From assembly GCA_026713745.1 (NCBI GenBank), contig JAPONU010000477.1:1-17361 (forward strand): DNA of 17,361 nucleotides, read 5' to 3'. This DNA comes from a bacterium (lineage in GTDB: Bacteria; Actinomycetota; Acidimicrobiia; Acidimicrobiales; CATQHL01). Position numbers and translations under genes: made by a program. The notes under the pieces were generated by a model. The model saw nothing but the letters and a program-made list of their open reading frames with translations. It ran no database searches and was not told the origin of the DNA. How positions within the stretch are numbered: position 1 is the first letter of the stretch; the number at the start of each line of letters is the position of its first letter. This document shows positions 1 to 6,889 of the stretch, in pieces.

Positions 1-2
1 TC

Positions 3-287
3 ATCTGCGCCCGCCGCCGACCACACGGCGCCGCCATGCACAAAACCACCACCCCATCGGGGCCGCGATGGCCCGTCGAACGTACCAACCCGTGGCTGTC
101 GAACTTCGGCCAACTCCGCCGCAACACCGACCGGCGCCCCCAGCACCGACCCGCCCAACTCGCCCTCGCCATCACCCCGTTGATCCGCGCCAAACCCAAC
201 GACCGGCGCGACCGCCGGAACACCACCCAACCACCTACCCGCGCACGCTCCTATTCAGACCGGCAGCAATTCAGAGTTTGGTCGTAA
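3..287 (+). CDS. IS5-type transposase, C-terminal part (truncated by window edge)
   Basis: The frame is open from the window edge to a TGA at 285-287 (about 94 codons), so the start lies outside. The segment RWPVERTNPWLSNFGQLRRN (from about position 69) fits the conserved end of IS5-family DDE transposases, where R-W-x-V-E-R-T-x-x-W-L carries the last catalytic Glu. It is followed by a typical L-A-L-A-I-T hydrophobic helix and a basic tail. The N-terminal two thirds and the left terminal repeat are not visible. I could not define the right terminal repeat with confidence; a GAGTT/AACTC inverted pair at 274-290 lies where the element end might be. The last 20 or so residues look unlike the family and may be read-through into flanking DNA. 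Whether the copy is intact or a remnant cannot be told from here. Confidence 0.6.
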   Translation: MCARRRPHGAAMHKTTTPSGPRWPVERTNPWLSNFGQLRRNTDRRPQHRPAQLALAITPLIRAKPNDRRDRRNTTQPPTRARSYSDRQQFRVWS

Positions 288-369
288 CTCTTGATGGCGG
301 TGGACATGGGGTTGCCGAGCGAACACTCATCTATCCGTCGAGGAGGTGGTCCGCGGCACCCGTCGGCGG

Positions 370-867
370 TCAGTGGCGCTTGACGCCGCCGTACTTCATG
401 CGGGTGTCGCTCATGGAGGCAGCCCGAGGCTCGTCGTCGTTGATGCCGCCGTCCACCAGTTCGCCGACGAACAGCGTGTGGGTGCCCAGGTCCAGGGCGT
501 GGCGCACCTCGCAGTCCAGCCAGGCGATCGCCTCGTCGAACACCGGGGCGCCCGTGGTGGCCTCCCGCACCGGTCGCCCGTTCAGGGTGCCGTCGGCGTA
601 GGCGGCAGGCTTGGAGAACTTCACGAACACCCTGGTCTGGCCGGCGTCCCACAGGTTCACGGTGAACGACCCGCCGTCGGTGATGAGGCGATGTGTCACC
701 GCGGTGTTCTCCACGGACACACCGATCAGCACCGGCTCCATCGACAGCTGGGAGATCCAGCTGGCCGTCATACCGTTGCGTTCCTCACCGGCCCGGGACC
801 CGATCAGCGCCAGCGCGTTCGGGATCTTCCAGGTGAGCCTGTTCACGAGTTCATCACTGAGAGCCAT
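370..867 (-). CDS. Flavin reductase-like FMN-binding domain protein
   Basis: This 165-residue protein is a stand-alone flavin reductase-like split-barrel, the usual length for the family, which binds FMN or FAD and reduces it with NAD(P)H, often as the partner of a two-component monooxygenase. Family signatures visible are NGMTASWISQLSMEPVLIGV (residues 31-50), the GSFTVNL strand (66-72), the L-D-C-E-V strand with D-L-G-T-H-T-L-F-V-G-E-L (118-137), and the C-terminal M-K-Y-G-G (157-161). It is cytoplasmic: no signal peptide or membrane segment. The partner enzyme is not in the window, so the substrate is unknown. It lies 46 bases downstream of the helicase stop on the same strand, so co-transcription is possible, but a TAGGGT box placed exactly for a leaderless start precedes the ATG. 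The domain call is firm; the exact reaction is inferred. Confidence 0.85.
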   Translation of the reverse strand: MALSDELVNRLTWKIPNALALIGSRAGEERNGMTASWISQLSMEPVLIGVSVENTAVTHRLITDGGSFTVNLWDAGQTRVFVKFSKPAAYADGTLNGRPVREATTGAPVFDEAIAWLDCEVRHALDLGTHTLFVGELVDGGINDDEPRAASMSDTRMKYGGVKRH

Positions 868-873
868 GCCCCG

Positions 874-879
874 ACCCTA
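874..879 (-). promoter_or_regulatory. Possible -10 box of a leaderless promoter for the flavin reductase gene
   Basis: On the minus strand TAGGGT (a TANNNT -10 match) is followed by exactly six bases and then the ATG at 867. This is the spacing expected when transcription starts at the A of the start codon, a common arrangement in actinobacteria. The hexamer 17 bases upstream, GTGCCG, matches the -35 consensus at only three positions. No good Shine-Dalgarno sequence is needed in this reading. An alternative is expression only by read-through from the helicase gene. Confidence 0.25.
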
Positions 880-913
880 GGCTGCCCCACGACGAGCGGC
901 ACCCTCGGTTCCC

Positions 914-3900
914 TCAGTCGACGGTCTCTTCGCCACTTGCCTCGTGCGAGCGGACGATCTCCAGCACAACTTCTCCGTAGTCCCGGAGTCTCTTCGGTCC
1001 GACTCCGAAGAGCACGGCGAGTTCTTCCGTGCTGGAGGGCTTGTGGCGTGCGATCTCCCGGATCGACCGGTTGCCGAAGACGATGAACGGAGAAACCTGT
1101 TGCCGGCGCGCTTCCTCGAGGCGCCACTCGCGGAGGGAATCGAACAGCGCCTCGTCGTAGGGCTCGCGTTCTTCCGCGGTGGGTGGCGGGCGCGAACTCG
1201 TGGCGGTGATGGGCCTGAGGCCGTCTGTCGCCGGGCGTCGTGGGTCTGGCTCGGGATCCTGCTGACTCGTAGCTGTGTCGGCACCAGCTCGTGACTCAAC
1301 GCTGGAGTCTCCCGGAGTCGTCGCAACACCATCTGGGCTGCCATCACCGGCCTCGAGGTGGGCGCGGACAGTCTTGAGCACGGCCTCGCCGTAGGCGGCC
1401 AGCTTGGACGGGCCGACCCCGGACACAGCGGCCAACTCGGCCGTCGTGGTGGGAACTCGGCGGGTGATGTTCCGGAGCACACGGTTGCTGAAGACGTGGA
1501 ACGCGCGCACATCCTGCCGGCGGGCCTCCTGTAGGCGCCACTGGCGCAGCGACTCGAACAGCGCCTCGTCGTAGGGTTCCTCGTCTGGCTCGTCGGACGT
1601 TCCGGCTCCGAGCCCTGCGGACTTGGCGCGCCTCGACGCCTTGACTTGCTCCCGCGCCGTCGTGGGATCGGCGCGACGTCGCGTGCGGGGGCTGGCGCGG
1701 CCCTCCAACTCGTCCAGGAATCGGGAGGGCCGGCTTTCGTCGGCCAGCACCACGACCTGGCTGCGGCCCCGGGTGACGGCCACGTGCAGCACCCGGCGTT
1801 CCTCCTCGATGTCGACGGCCAGTTGGTGCGGCATCAGCGTCTCGTCGGCGGCGAACACCAGGACCCGATCCCACTCCAGGCCCTTGACGCGGTGGATGCT
1901 GGTGAGGAGGACCCCCTCGCCCTCCTCGGACGTGTGCCGGAGCAGGTCCGCGAGCTGTCTGCCGAAGGTCGCTGGGTCGGGGTAGACGGCAGCCGTGCGC
2001 CGCAGCGCCAAAAGGTCGTCGGTATGGGTCGCCCGGTCGGGCCGGGTGCGCCCGGAGTCCAGCGAGCCGGCGGCCCGCCCCAGCCCGATCTCCTGCATCA
2101 GGAACTCCAGGAGAGTGCGGGAATCGCAGCCACCGGCGGCGAGACGGGAGGCGGCGGCGATGTCGGCCACGAAGCCGCTCCAGTACTCCCGGTGCCGTTC
2201 GTTCAGGCCGGCGCCGAGGGCGGCGAGCTGTTCCAGGGACACGTCCCAGGCACCCTCGAGGAGTTCCCGGGACAGCTGGTTGATCTTCCGGCCGGGCCGC
2301 CGGGCGGCCTCGGTGAGGTTGCCGGCATCCATAGAGTCGGGGCGCAGCGCCAGCCGCATCCACGCCAGGGCGGCCCGGACGAGGTTCCGGTGCATGAGGG
2401 TGGTCCCGAGCAGGCAGCGCGTCTCAACGCCGGCCTCGTCCAGCGCCGCCAACGTCGGCAGCAGCATCGAGTTGACCCTTCCCAGCACCGCGATCTCGGA
2501 CTCGGGGACGCCCTCTGCCTGCCAGCCCGTGACGACCGCGGCGGCCGTCGCCGCCATCCGCTCGTCGGCCAGCCGCTGGATGCTGAAGGCGCAAGGGACG
2601 GCGGGATGTGAGGTGTCGGCGGGTGGGAGGTCGGTGCCGGGACGTGGGATGTCGCCGGTGGGAGCGGCGAGGGTGTCGGTGCCGGCATGTGAGGTGTCGG
2701 CGGGTGGGAGGTCGGTGCCGGGACGTGGGATGTCGCCGGTGGGAGCGGCGAGGGTGTCGGTGCCGGCATGTGGGGTGTCGGCGGGTGGGAGGTCGGTGCT
2801 CGGATGCGAGATGTCGCCGGCGGATGCGGCGCCGGGGATGTTGGCCGCGGGCGTGCCAGGGCCCGCAGGCCGGCGTCGAAGCGAGTTGGCTCCCGTTGAG
2901 CCGGCGTCCGACGCGGCCCGGACCGTCTTGGGCAGTCGCCGCTGGTTGTGCACGAGCAGGTTGCCGACGGCAGCCACCACCTCGGGCGGGCAGCGGTAGG
3001 AGACCTCCAGGGCGGCCTCGCCGGCGCCGGGGAACAACCGCTCGTACTCCAGCAGGAACTTGGGGTCCGCACCCGCGTAGCCGTAGATGGTCTGGTCGTC
3101 GTCGCCGACGCCGAAGACGTTCAACCCCGGCGAGGCCAGCAGTCGCAGCAACAGCAGGTAGGCCGGTGTGAGGTCCTGGAACTCGTCCACCAGCAGGTGC
3201 CGGCAGCGCCCCTGCCAGCGGGCCCGCAACTCGGGGTCGGCCAGCAGCAGCCGGATTGCCTCGTAGACCTGCTCGTCGAAGTCGCACTCGTCCCGCTCGG
3301 CCAGACCGGCGCGGTACGTCTCGAAGATGCCGGCGAAGCCCGGCACGTCGTTGCGCTCGACCTCGACGGTCTCGGGATGGCGCAGGGCGATGCGCACGTC
3401 GGCCAGCGCCTCGATGTACGGGCCGAAGACGTCCTTGCCGGCCCGGCGGGTGTGCGGCAGGATCCGCTGCAGGCGGCCCCGCACCTCGCGCTCGCCGAGC
3501 AGTGTGGCGTCGGGGCGCACGTCCCGGACGATCCGCCAACCCAGCGAGTGGATCGTGCGGATCTGCAGGTCGGGCCGCTGCAGCCGCTGACGCATCTCCT
3601 CGGCGGCCCGGTTGTTGTAGGCCACGGCGGTGACCAGCGACGGCTCCACACCCCGGTCGTCGGTGAGGTGCAGCAGCCGGGCGTTCAGCGTGCGGGTCTT
3701 GCCCGAGCCCGCCGGTGCCACCACGCGGACCGGGCCCCGCTGGTGCTCGACGGCAGCCCGCTGGTCGGGAGCCAGCAATGTGCCGTCGCCGGTGGCGGCG
3801 AGCGATCGCGGTTGCAGCCGCAGGCGACCCAGCTCCACCGACTCCGCGTGGACGGTCGGCAGGTCGAGGGGCCGGCGAGGTCCGCCGTCGACCCACGCCT

Positions 3901-4405
3901 CGCTGCCGTCGCGCAGCATCACGTCGGCCTTCCCGCCGGCGGTCGCCCCCAGGCCGGTGGCCTTGCGGGCCCACCACCACACCGGCTCGCCACTCCGGGC
4001 GTCGTAGTTGTTGCGCCACAGCAGGAACTGCAGCCGATCGGCCAGCAGCGTGAACTCGGCCCCCAGCTCGTAGACCCGACGCTCGACGGTCATCGGGCGC
4101 CGCAGCCAACCCAGCGCCTCAGCGGGCAGATCCAGTTCCACGATCACCGGCCGGCGGGAGGCCCACGTCCGGTGCAGCCTCTCGACGGCCTCACCCAGCC
4201 GCCCGGCGGCATCCGGCTCCAGTGCGATGCCGCCGGGCGGGAGGCCCGCACCGCCGGCGGGGCCCTCGCCGGACGCCTCGGCCAGAAGTGACTCATCGAC
4301 CCGCACCCGGTCCCAGTCGCGGGCGGCCGCCAGTCCGGCGCCGAGTTCCGCTCCGGCGGTCACCACGAGCCCCCGCCCGAGTTCTTCGGGCCCCGGGAAT
4401 GTCAT
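914..4405 (-). CDS. UvrD/Rep-type superfamily 1 helicase with two C-terminal HRDC domains
   Basis: A 1163-residue ATP-dependent 3'-5' DNA helicase, probably for DNA repair. Helicase motifs run in order: Q-motif LAPDQRAAVE (211-220), Walker A APAGSGKT (230-237), TIHSLGW (284-290), Walker B LLVDEFQD (404-411), motif III GDDDQTIYGYAGA (434-446), motif IV SYRCPPEV (469-476), motif V TSIHRVKGLEWDRV (835-848) and motif VI EEERRVLHVAVTRGR (867-881). Two HRDC domains (about 943-1018 and 1081-1155) are clear duplicates, each with E-P-Y-D-E-A-L-F and G-V-G-P-x-x-L. Mycobacterial UvrD2 is the nearest familiar design, but it has one HRDC. The first 210 residues form an extension I cannot assign. Between motif IV and the next block lies a repeat insert (about 525-600). 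The ATG has no convincing Shine-Dalgarno; a TAGCCT box lies nine bases before it. Function is firm at family level. Confidence 0.93.
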   Translation of the reverse strand: MTFPGPEELGRGLVVTAGAELGAGLAAARDWDRVRVDESLLAEASGEGPAGGAGLPPGGIALEPDAAGRLGEAVERLHRTWASRRPVIVELDLPAEALGWLRRPMTVERRVYELGAEFTLLADRLQFLLWRNNYDARSGEPVWWWARKATGLGATAGGKADVMLRDGSEAWVDGGPRRPLDLPTVHAESVELGRLRLQPRSLAATGDGTLLAPDQRAAVEHQRGPVRVVAPAGSGKTRTLNARLLHLTDDRGVEPSLVTAVAYNNRAAEEMRQRLQRPDLQIRTIHSLGWRIVRDVRPDATLLGEREVRGRLQRILPHTRRAGKDVFGPYIEALADVRIALRHPETVEVERNDVPGFAGIFETYRAGLAERDECDFDEQVYEAIRLLLADPELRARWQGRCRHLLVDEFQDLTPAYLLLLRLLASPGLNVFGVGDDDQTIYGYAGADPKFLLEYERLFPGAGEAALEVSYRCPPEVVAAVGNLLVHNQRRLPKTVRAASDAGSTGANSLRRRPAGPGTPAANIPGAASAGDISHPSTDLPPADTPHAGTDTLAAPTGDIPRPGTDLPPADTSHAGTDTLAAPTGDIPRPGTDLPPADTSHPAVPCAFSIQRLADERMAATAAAVVTGWQAEGVPESEIAVLGRVNSMLLPTLAALDEAGVETRCLLGTTLMHRNLVRAALAWMRLALRPDSMDAGNLTEAARRPGRKINQLSRELLEGAWDVSLEQLAALGAGLNERHREYWSGFVADIAAASRLAAGGCDSRTLLEFLMQEIGLGRAAGSLDSGRTRPDRATHTDDLLALRRTAAVYPDPATFGRQLADLLRHTSEEGEGVLLTSIHRVKGLEWDRVLVFAADETLMPHQLAVDIEEERRVLHVAVTRGRSQVVVLADESRPSRFLDELEGRASPRTRRRADPTTAREQVKASRRAKSAGLGAGTSDEPDEEPYDEALFESLRQWRLQEARRQDVRAFHVFSNRVLRNITRRVPTTTAELAAVSGVGPSKLAAYGEAVLKTVRAHLEAGDGSPDGVATTPGDSSVESRAGADTATSQQDPEPDPRRPATDGLRPITATSSRPPPTAEEREPYDEALFDSLREWRLEEARRQQVSPFIVFGNRSIREIARHKPSSTEELAVLFGVGPKRLRDYGEVVLEIVRSHEASGEETVD
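2606..2832. repeat. In-frame 81-bp minisatellite inside the helicase gene
   Basis: Two 81-base copies (2606-2686 and 2687-2767) are identical by eye, followed by a diverged partial copy from 2768 to about 2832. As 81 is 27 codons the frame is kept. The encoded 27-residue unit is Pro/Thr/Asp-rich and itself holds two related halves, G-D-I-P-R-P-G-T-D-L-P-P-A and D-T-S-H-A-G-T-D-T-L-A-A-P-T. It falls in a linker between helicase motifs IV and V, away from catalytic residues. Identical copies suggest recent expansion by slippage or unequal recombination. Confidence 0.9.
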
Positions 4406-4461
4406 CGGATCGGCAGGCTATTGCCGCCCGGCGCAGGTGCACAGGGTCGCGGAGCCCTTGG

Positions 4462-4481
4462 ATTCCGGCTTCCGCCGGAAT
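4462..4481. repeat. REP-like palindrome between topoisomerase B-subunit and helicase genes
   Basis: ATTCCGGC (4462-4469), a four-base TTCC loop and GCCGGAAT (4474-4481) form a perfect 8-bp stem. The surrounding sequence (GGATTCCGG...GGAATGACGG) resembles a dispersed palindromic element found in many bacterial genomes; its spurious translations (LDSGFRRNDG and WIPASAGMT) are the tell-tale peptides and both occur here. It lies in the gap between two minus-strand genes and may stabilise or end transcripts. There is no T-run to make it a classical terminator. Confidence 0.6.
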
Positions 4482-4502
4482 GACGGCTCAGGGCGGCGTC
4501 GG

Positions 4503-4654
4503 GCGGTGTTGCGGGTGCTCCGATGAGCGGCGTTGCGGGTGCGGGTGCTCGATGAGCGGCGTTGCGGGTGCGGGTGCTCGATGAGCGGTGTTGCGGGTGC
4601 TCCGATGAGCGGTGTTGCGGGTGCGGGTGCTCCGATGAGCGGCGCGGCGGGTGC
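4503..4654. repeat. Imperfect tandem array just after the topoisomerase B-subunit stop
   Basis: Five units of 24, 29, 29, 24 and 30 bases run head to tail (4503-4526, 4527-4555, 4556-4584, 4585-4608, 4609-4638). Each begins GCGGYGTTGCGGGTG and ends TGCTC(C)GATGA. A degenerate sixth unit (GCGGCGCGGCGGGTGCTC, from 4639) runs into the stop codon at 4655-4657. Length differences come from presence or absence of one GCGGGT step and one C. Together with the REP-like palindrome this accounts for most of the 249-base gap between the two minus-strand genes; I see no coding sequence in it. Confidence 0.85.
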
Positions 4655-6889
4655 TCAGATGTCCAGCGTAGCGGGGTCCACCAGGCTGCTGTGGCGCCCG
4701 ATGTAGTCGCGGCGCTGCGCCACGTCGGAGCCCATCAGCACCTCCAGCAGCTTGCGGGCCTCGGCCGCGTCGGCGACGGTGATGCGGCGCAGCGTGCGGG
4801 TGGCCGGGTCCAGAGCGCAGTGCGCCAGTTCGTCGGTGTTCATCTCGCCGAGCCCTTTGAAGCGCTGCCAGCGGATCGAAGAGGCTCCATCGGGGCGTCT
4901 CTTTCCCAGCCGGGCTCCGATGGCGTCGCGCTCGGCGTCGCTGAAGGCCCGGTAGGTCTCCTTGCCGACCCGCGTGGTGAACAGCGGCGGCTGGGCGGCG
5001 TACACCCGCCCTTCGGCCAGCAGCGGCCGCATGTAGGCGTGGATCAGCGTCAGCAGCAGGCAGCGGATGTGGCTGCCGTCCACATCGGCGTCGCACAGGA
5101 TCACGATGCGCCCGTAGCGGGCGGCCCCCGAGTCGAAGTCGGCCCCCACTCCGGCGCCCACCGAGCGGAACAGCGCCTGCGCCTCGGCGTTCTCCAACAC
5201 CTGGCGCAACGAGGCCTTGGCGGCGTTCACCAGCTTGCCCCGCAGCGGCAGGATGGCCACGTTGTGGGCGTTGCGCCCCGCCTTGGCCGGCCCGGCCGCC
5301 GACTCGCCCTCCACGATGACCAGTTCGCTGTCGGGTCCGTGAACCCTGCAGTCCGCCAGCTTGTCCGGCAGGCCCGCCGAGCCCAGCGACGAGGCCTTGC
5401 GGCGGTCGGCCTGTAGTTGCCGGGAGGCCGCCTTGGCCTCGACGGCGTCGCTGATCTTCGCCCGCAGGGCGGTGACGTTGCTGCGCGGCCCCTCGCTGGT
5501 GAACCACGCTGTCAGGGCCGACTTGACGGCGTCGTAGACGATGGACTGCACCGCAGGAGTGCCGAGTTCCTGCTTGGTCTGGCCCCGGAACTGCGGCTCG
5601 GGCACCACCACCTGCAGGGCGGCCACCAGCCCCTCCTGCACTTCCTCCCGGCCGGCGCGCTCGCCGGAGCGAGCCAGCTTCTTGGAGCCGTCCAGCAGTA
5701 CGTCGTTCACCGCCCGGGTGAGCGCCCGCTCGAAGCCGGCCAGGTGCGTCCCGCCGGCGGGCGTGGGGATGGTGTTCACGAAGCTGGTCACGTTGGGGCT
5801 GTAGCCGTCGACCCATTGCAGCGCGGCCGACACCGAGCATTCGCGCTCGACGGTGGTGAGCCGGCCGTCAACCGGCACCTTCTCTTCGAACCTGCCCCCG
5901 CCGGAGACGTCGATGATCCGGGTGACGGCACCGCCGCCGCCGGCCAACTCGGCGACCAGCCCGCCCAGACCCTTCTCGGAGCGGAAGTCGAAGGGTTCGC
6001 CGCCGGCTCCCCGTCGCCGGTCGGTGACCGTCACCCGCAGGCCCGGAACCAGGTGGCACATGAGACGCACCCGCTCGCAGGTGGCGGCGTGGTCGAAGGA
6101 GGCCTCTTCGTCGAAGAGCTCCCAGTCGGGCCAGAAGCGCACCTGCGTGAAGGTGCGCCGCGTGAGCTTCAGCCTCTGCAGGTCGTGGGTGGGCGTGAAC
6201 CCGTCGCCGTCGCGCCGGCCGGCCCGCCGCTGGTCGAAATCCAACCGCCAGATGTGGCCGTCACGCCCCACCTCCACGCGCATCCGCTGCGACAGGGCGT
6301 TGACCACCGAGGCGCCCACACCGTGCAGCCCGCCGCTGGCGCCGTAGGCGGACCCGTTGGTGCCACCGCCGAACTTGCCGCCGGCGTGCAACTCCGAGAA
6401 CACCACCTCCACCGCCGAGACGTCCCGCCCCGGAGGATTGCCCACGGGGATGCCGCGGCCGTCGTCGCGCACGGTCACCGAGCCGTCGCCGCCGAAGGTC
6501 ACGTCGATGCGGCGGGCAGCGCCGGCGGCCGCCTCGTCGACGCCGTTGTCGATCAGTTCCCACACCAGGTGCATGAGCCCGTCGCTGCCGGTGCCCCCGA
6601 TGTACATGCCGGGCCGCTTGCGGACCGCCTCGAGGCCCTCCAGGGTCTGGATGGAGTCGGCCTCGTAGTGCCCGGCGTCCCGCTCGGAGTCTGCCTCCGG
6701 GCCCGCGCTCGACGCAGGCCGGGAGGGCCGCGGGGAGTCGCTCGCGGTGGCCGGCGAGCCGTTGCCGCGCGGCTTCGCCTCGCGGGCCTCGGGCGGGGCG
6801 GCCTCCGGCTCGTCGGCCGTCTCGGCGCTCGCCGCGCTCGCAGGATCGAACAGCCGCGGGGCGTCGGGTCGTGCCGGCATCGTCACCAT
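4655..6889 (-). CDS. parE: Type IIA topoisomerase B subunit (ParE/GyrB-like)
   Basis: A 744-residue ATPase subunit of a type IIA topoisomerase, which relaxes, decatenates or supercoils DNA with the A subunit encoded just upstream. GHKL ATPase motifs: ELIDNGVDEA (111-120, catalytic E111 and Mg-binding N115), DDGRGIPV (142-149) and GGLHGVGASVVNALS (186-200). The Toprim domain has E527 in EGESAAG and D600/D602 in DADVDG; the usual E-G-D-S-A-G-G is altered at two positions. The C-terminal part keeps RFKGLGEMN (676-684). Residues 1-74 are an Ala/Pro/Glu/Ser-rich extension absent from typical GyrB or ParE, so the start is uncertain: ATG 6889 overlaps the A-subunit stop by 7 bases, while ATG 6880 sits better behind an AGAGG. 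Translational coupling is likely. Calling it topoisomerase IV rather than gyrase is inferred; a second gyrA/gyrB pair elsewhere would settle it. Confidence 0.9.
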   Translation of the reverse strand: MVTMPARPDAPRLFDPASAASAETADEPEAAPPEAREAKPRGNGSPATASDSPRPSRPASSAGPEADSERDAGHYEADSIQTLEGLEAVRKRPGMYIGGTGSDGLMHLVWELIDNGVDEAAAGAARRIDVTFGGDGSVTVRDDGRGIPVGNPPGRDVSAVEVVFSELHAGGKFGGGTNGSAYGASGGLHGVGASVVNALSQRMRVEVGRDGHIWRLDFDQRRAGRRDGDGFTPTHDLQRLKLTRRTFTQVRFWPDWELFDEEASFDHAATCERVRLMCHLVPGLRVTVTDRRRGAGGEPFDFRSEKGLGGLVAELAGGGGAVTRIIDVSGGGRFEEKVPVDGRLTTVERECSVSAALQWVDGYSPNVTSFVNTIPTPAGGTHLAGFERALTRAVNDVLLDGSKKLARSGERAGREEVQEGLVAALQVVVPEPQFRGQTKQELGTPAVQSIVYDAVKSALTAWFTSEGPRSNVTALRAKISDAVEAKAASRQLQADRRKASSLGSAGLPDKLADCRVHGPDSELVIVEGESAAGPAKAGRNAHNVAILPLRGKLVNAAKASLRQVLENAEAQALFRSVGAGVGADFDSGAARYGRIVILCDADVDGSHIRCLLLTLIHAYMRPLLAEGRVYAAQPPLFTTRVGKETYRAFSDAERDAIGARLGKRRPDGASSIRWQRFKGLGEMNTDELAHCALDPATRTLRRITVADAAEARKLLEVLMGSDVAQRRDYIGRHSSLVDPATLDI

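Noticed and set aside
1..37. A minus-strand gene starting at ATG 37 and leaving the left edge.
   Set aside because: Only 12 codons are visible, with no ribosome-binding site, and the plus strand reads as a transposase there.
68..601. Plus-strand frame over the start of the window.
   Set aside because: It is a different frame of the transposase end and runs antisense through the flavin reductase gene, with low-complexity composition.
4503..4654. CRISPR array.
   Set aside because: Units abut each other, vary in length and have no unique spacers.
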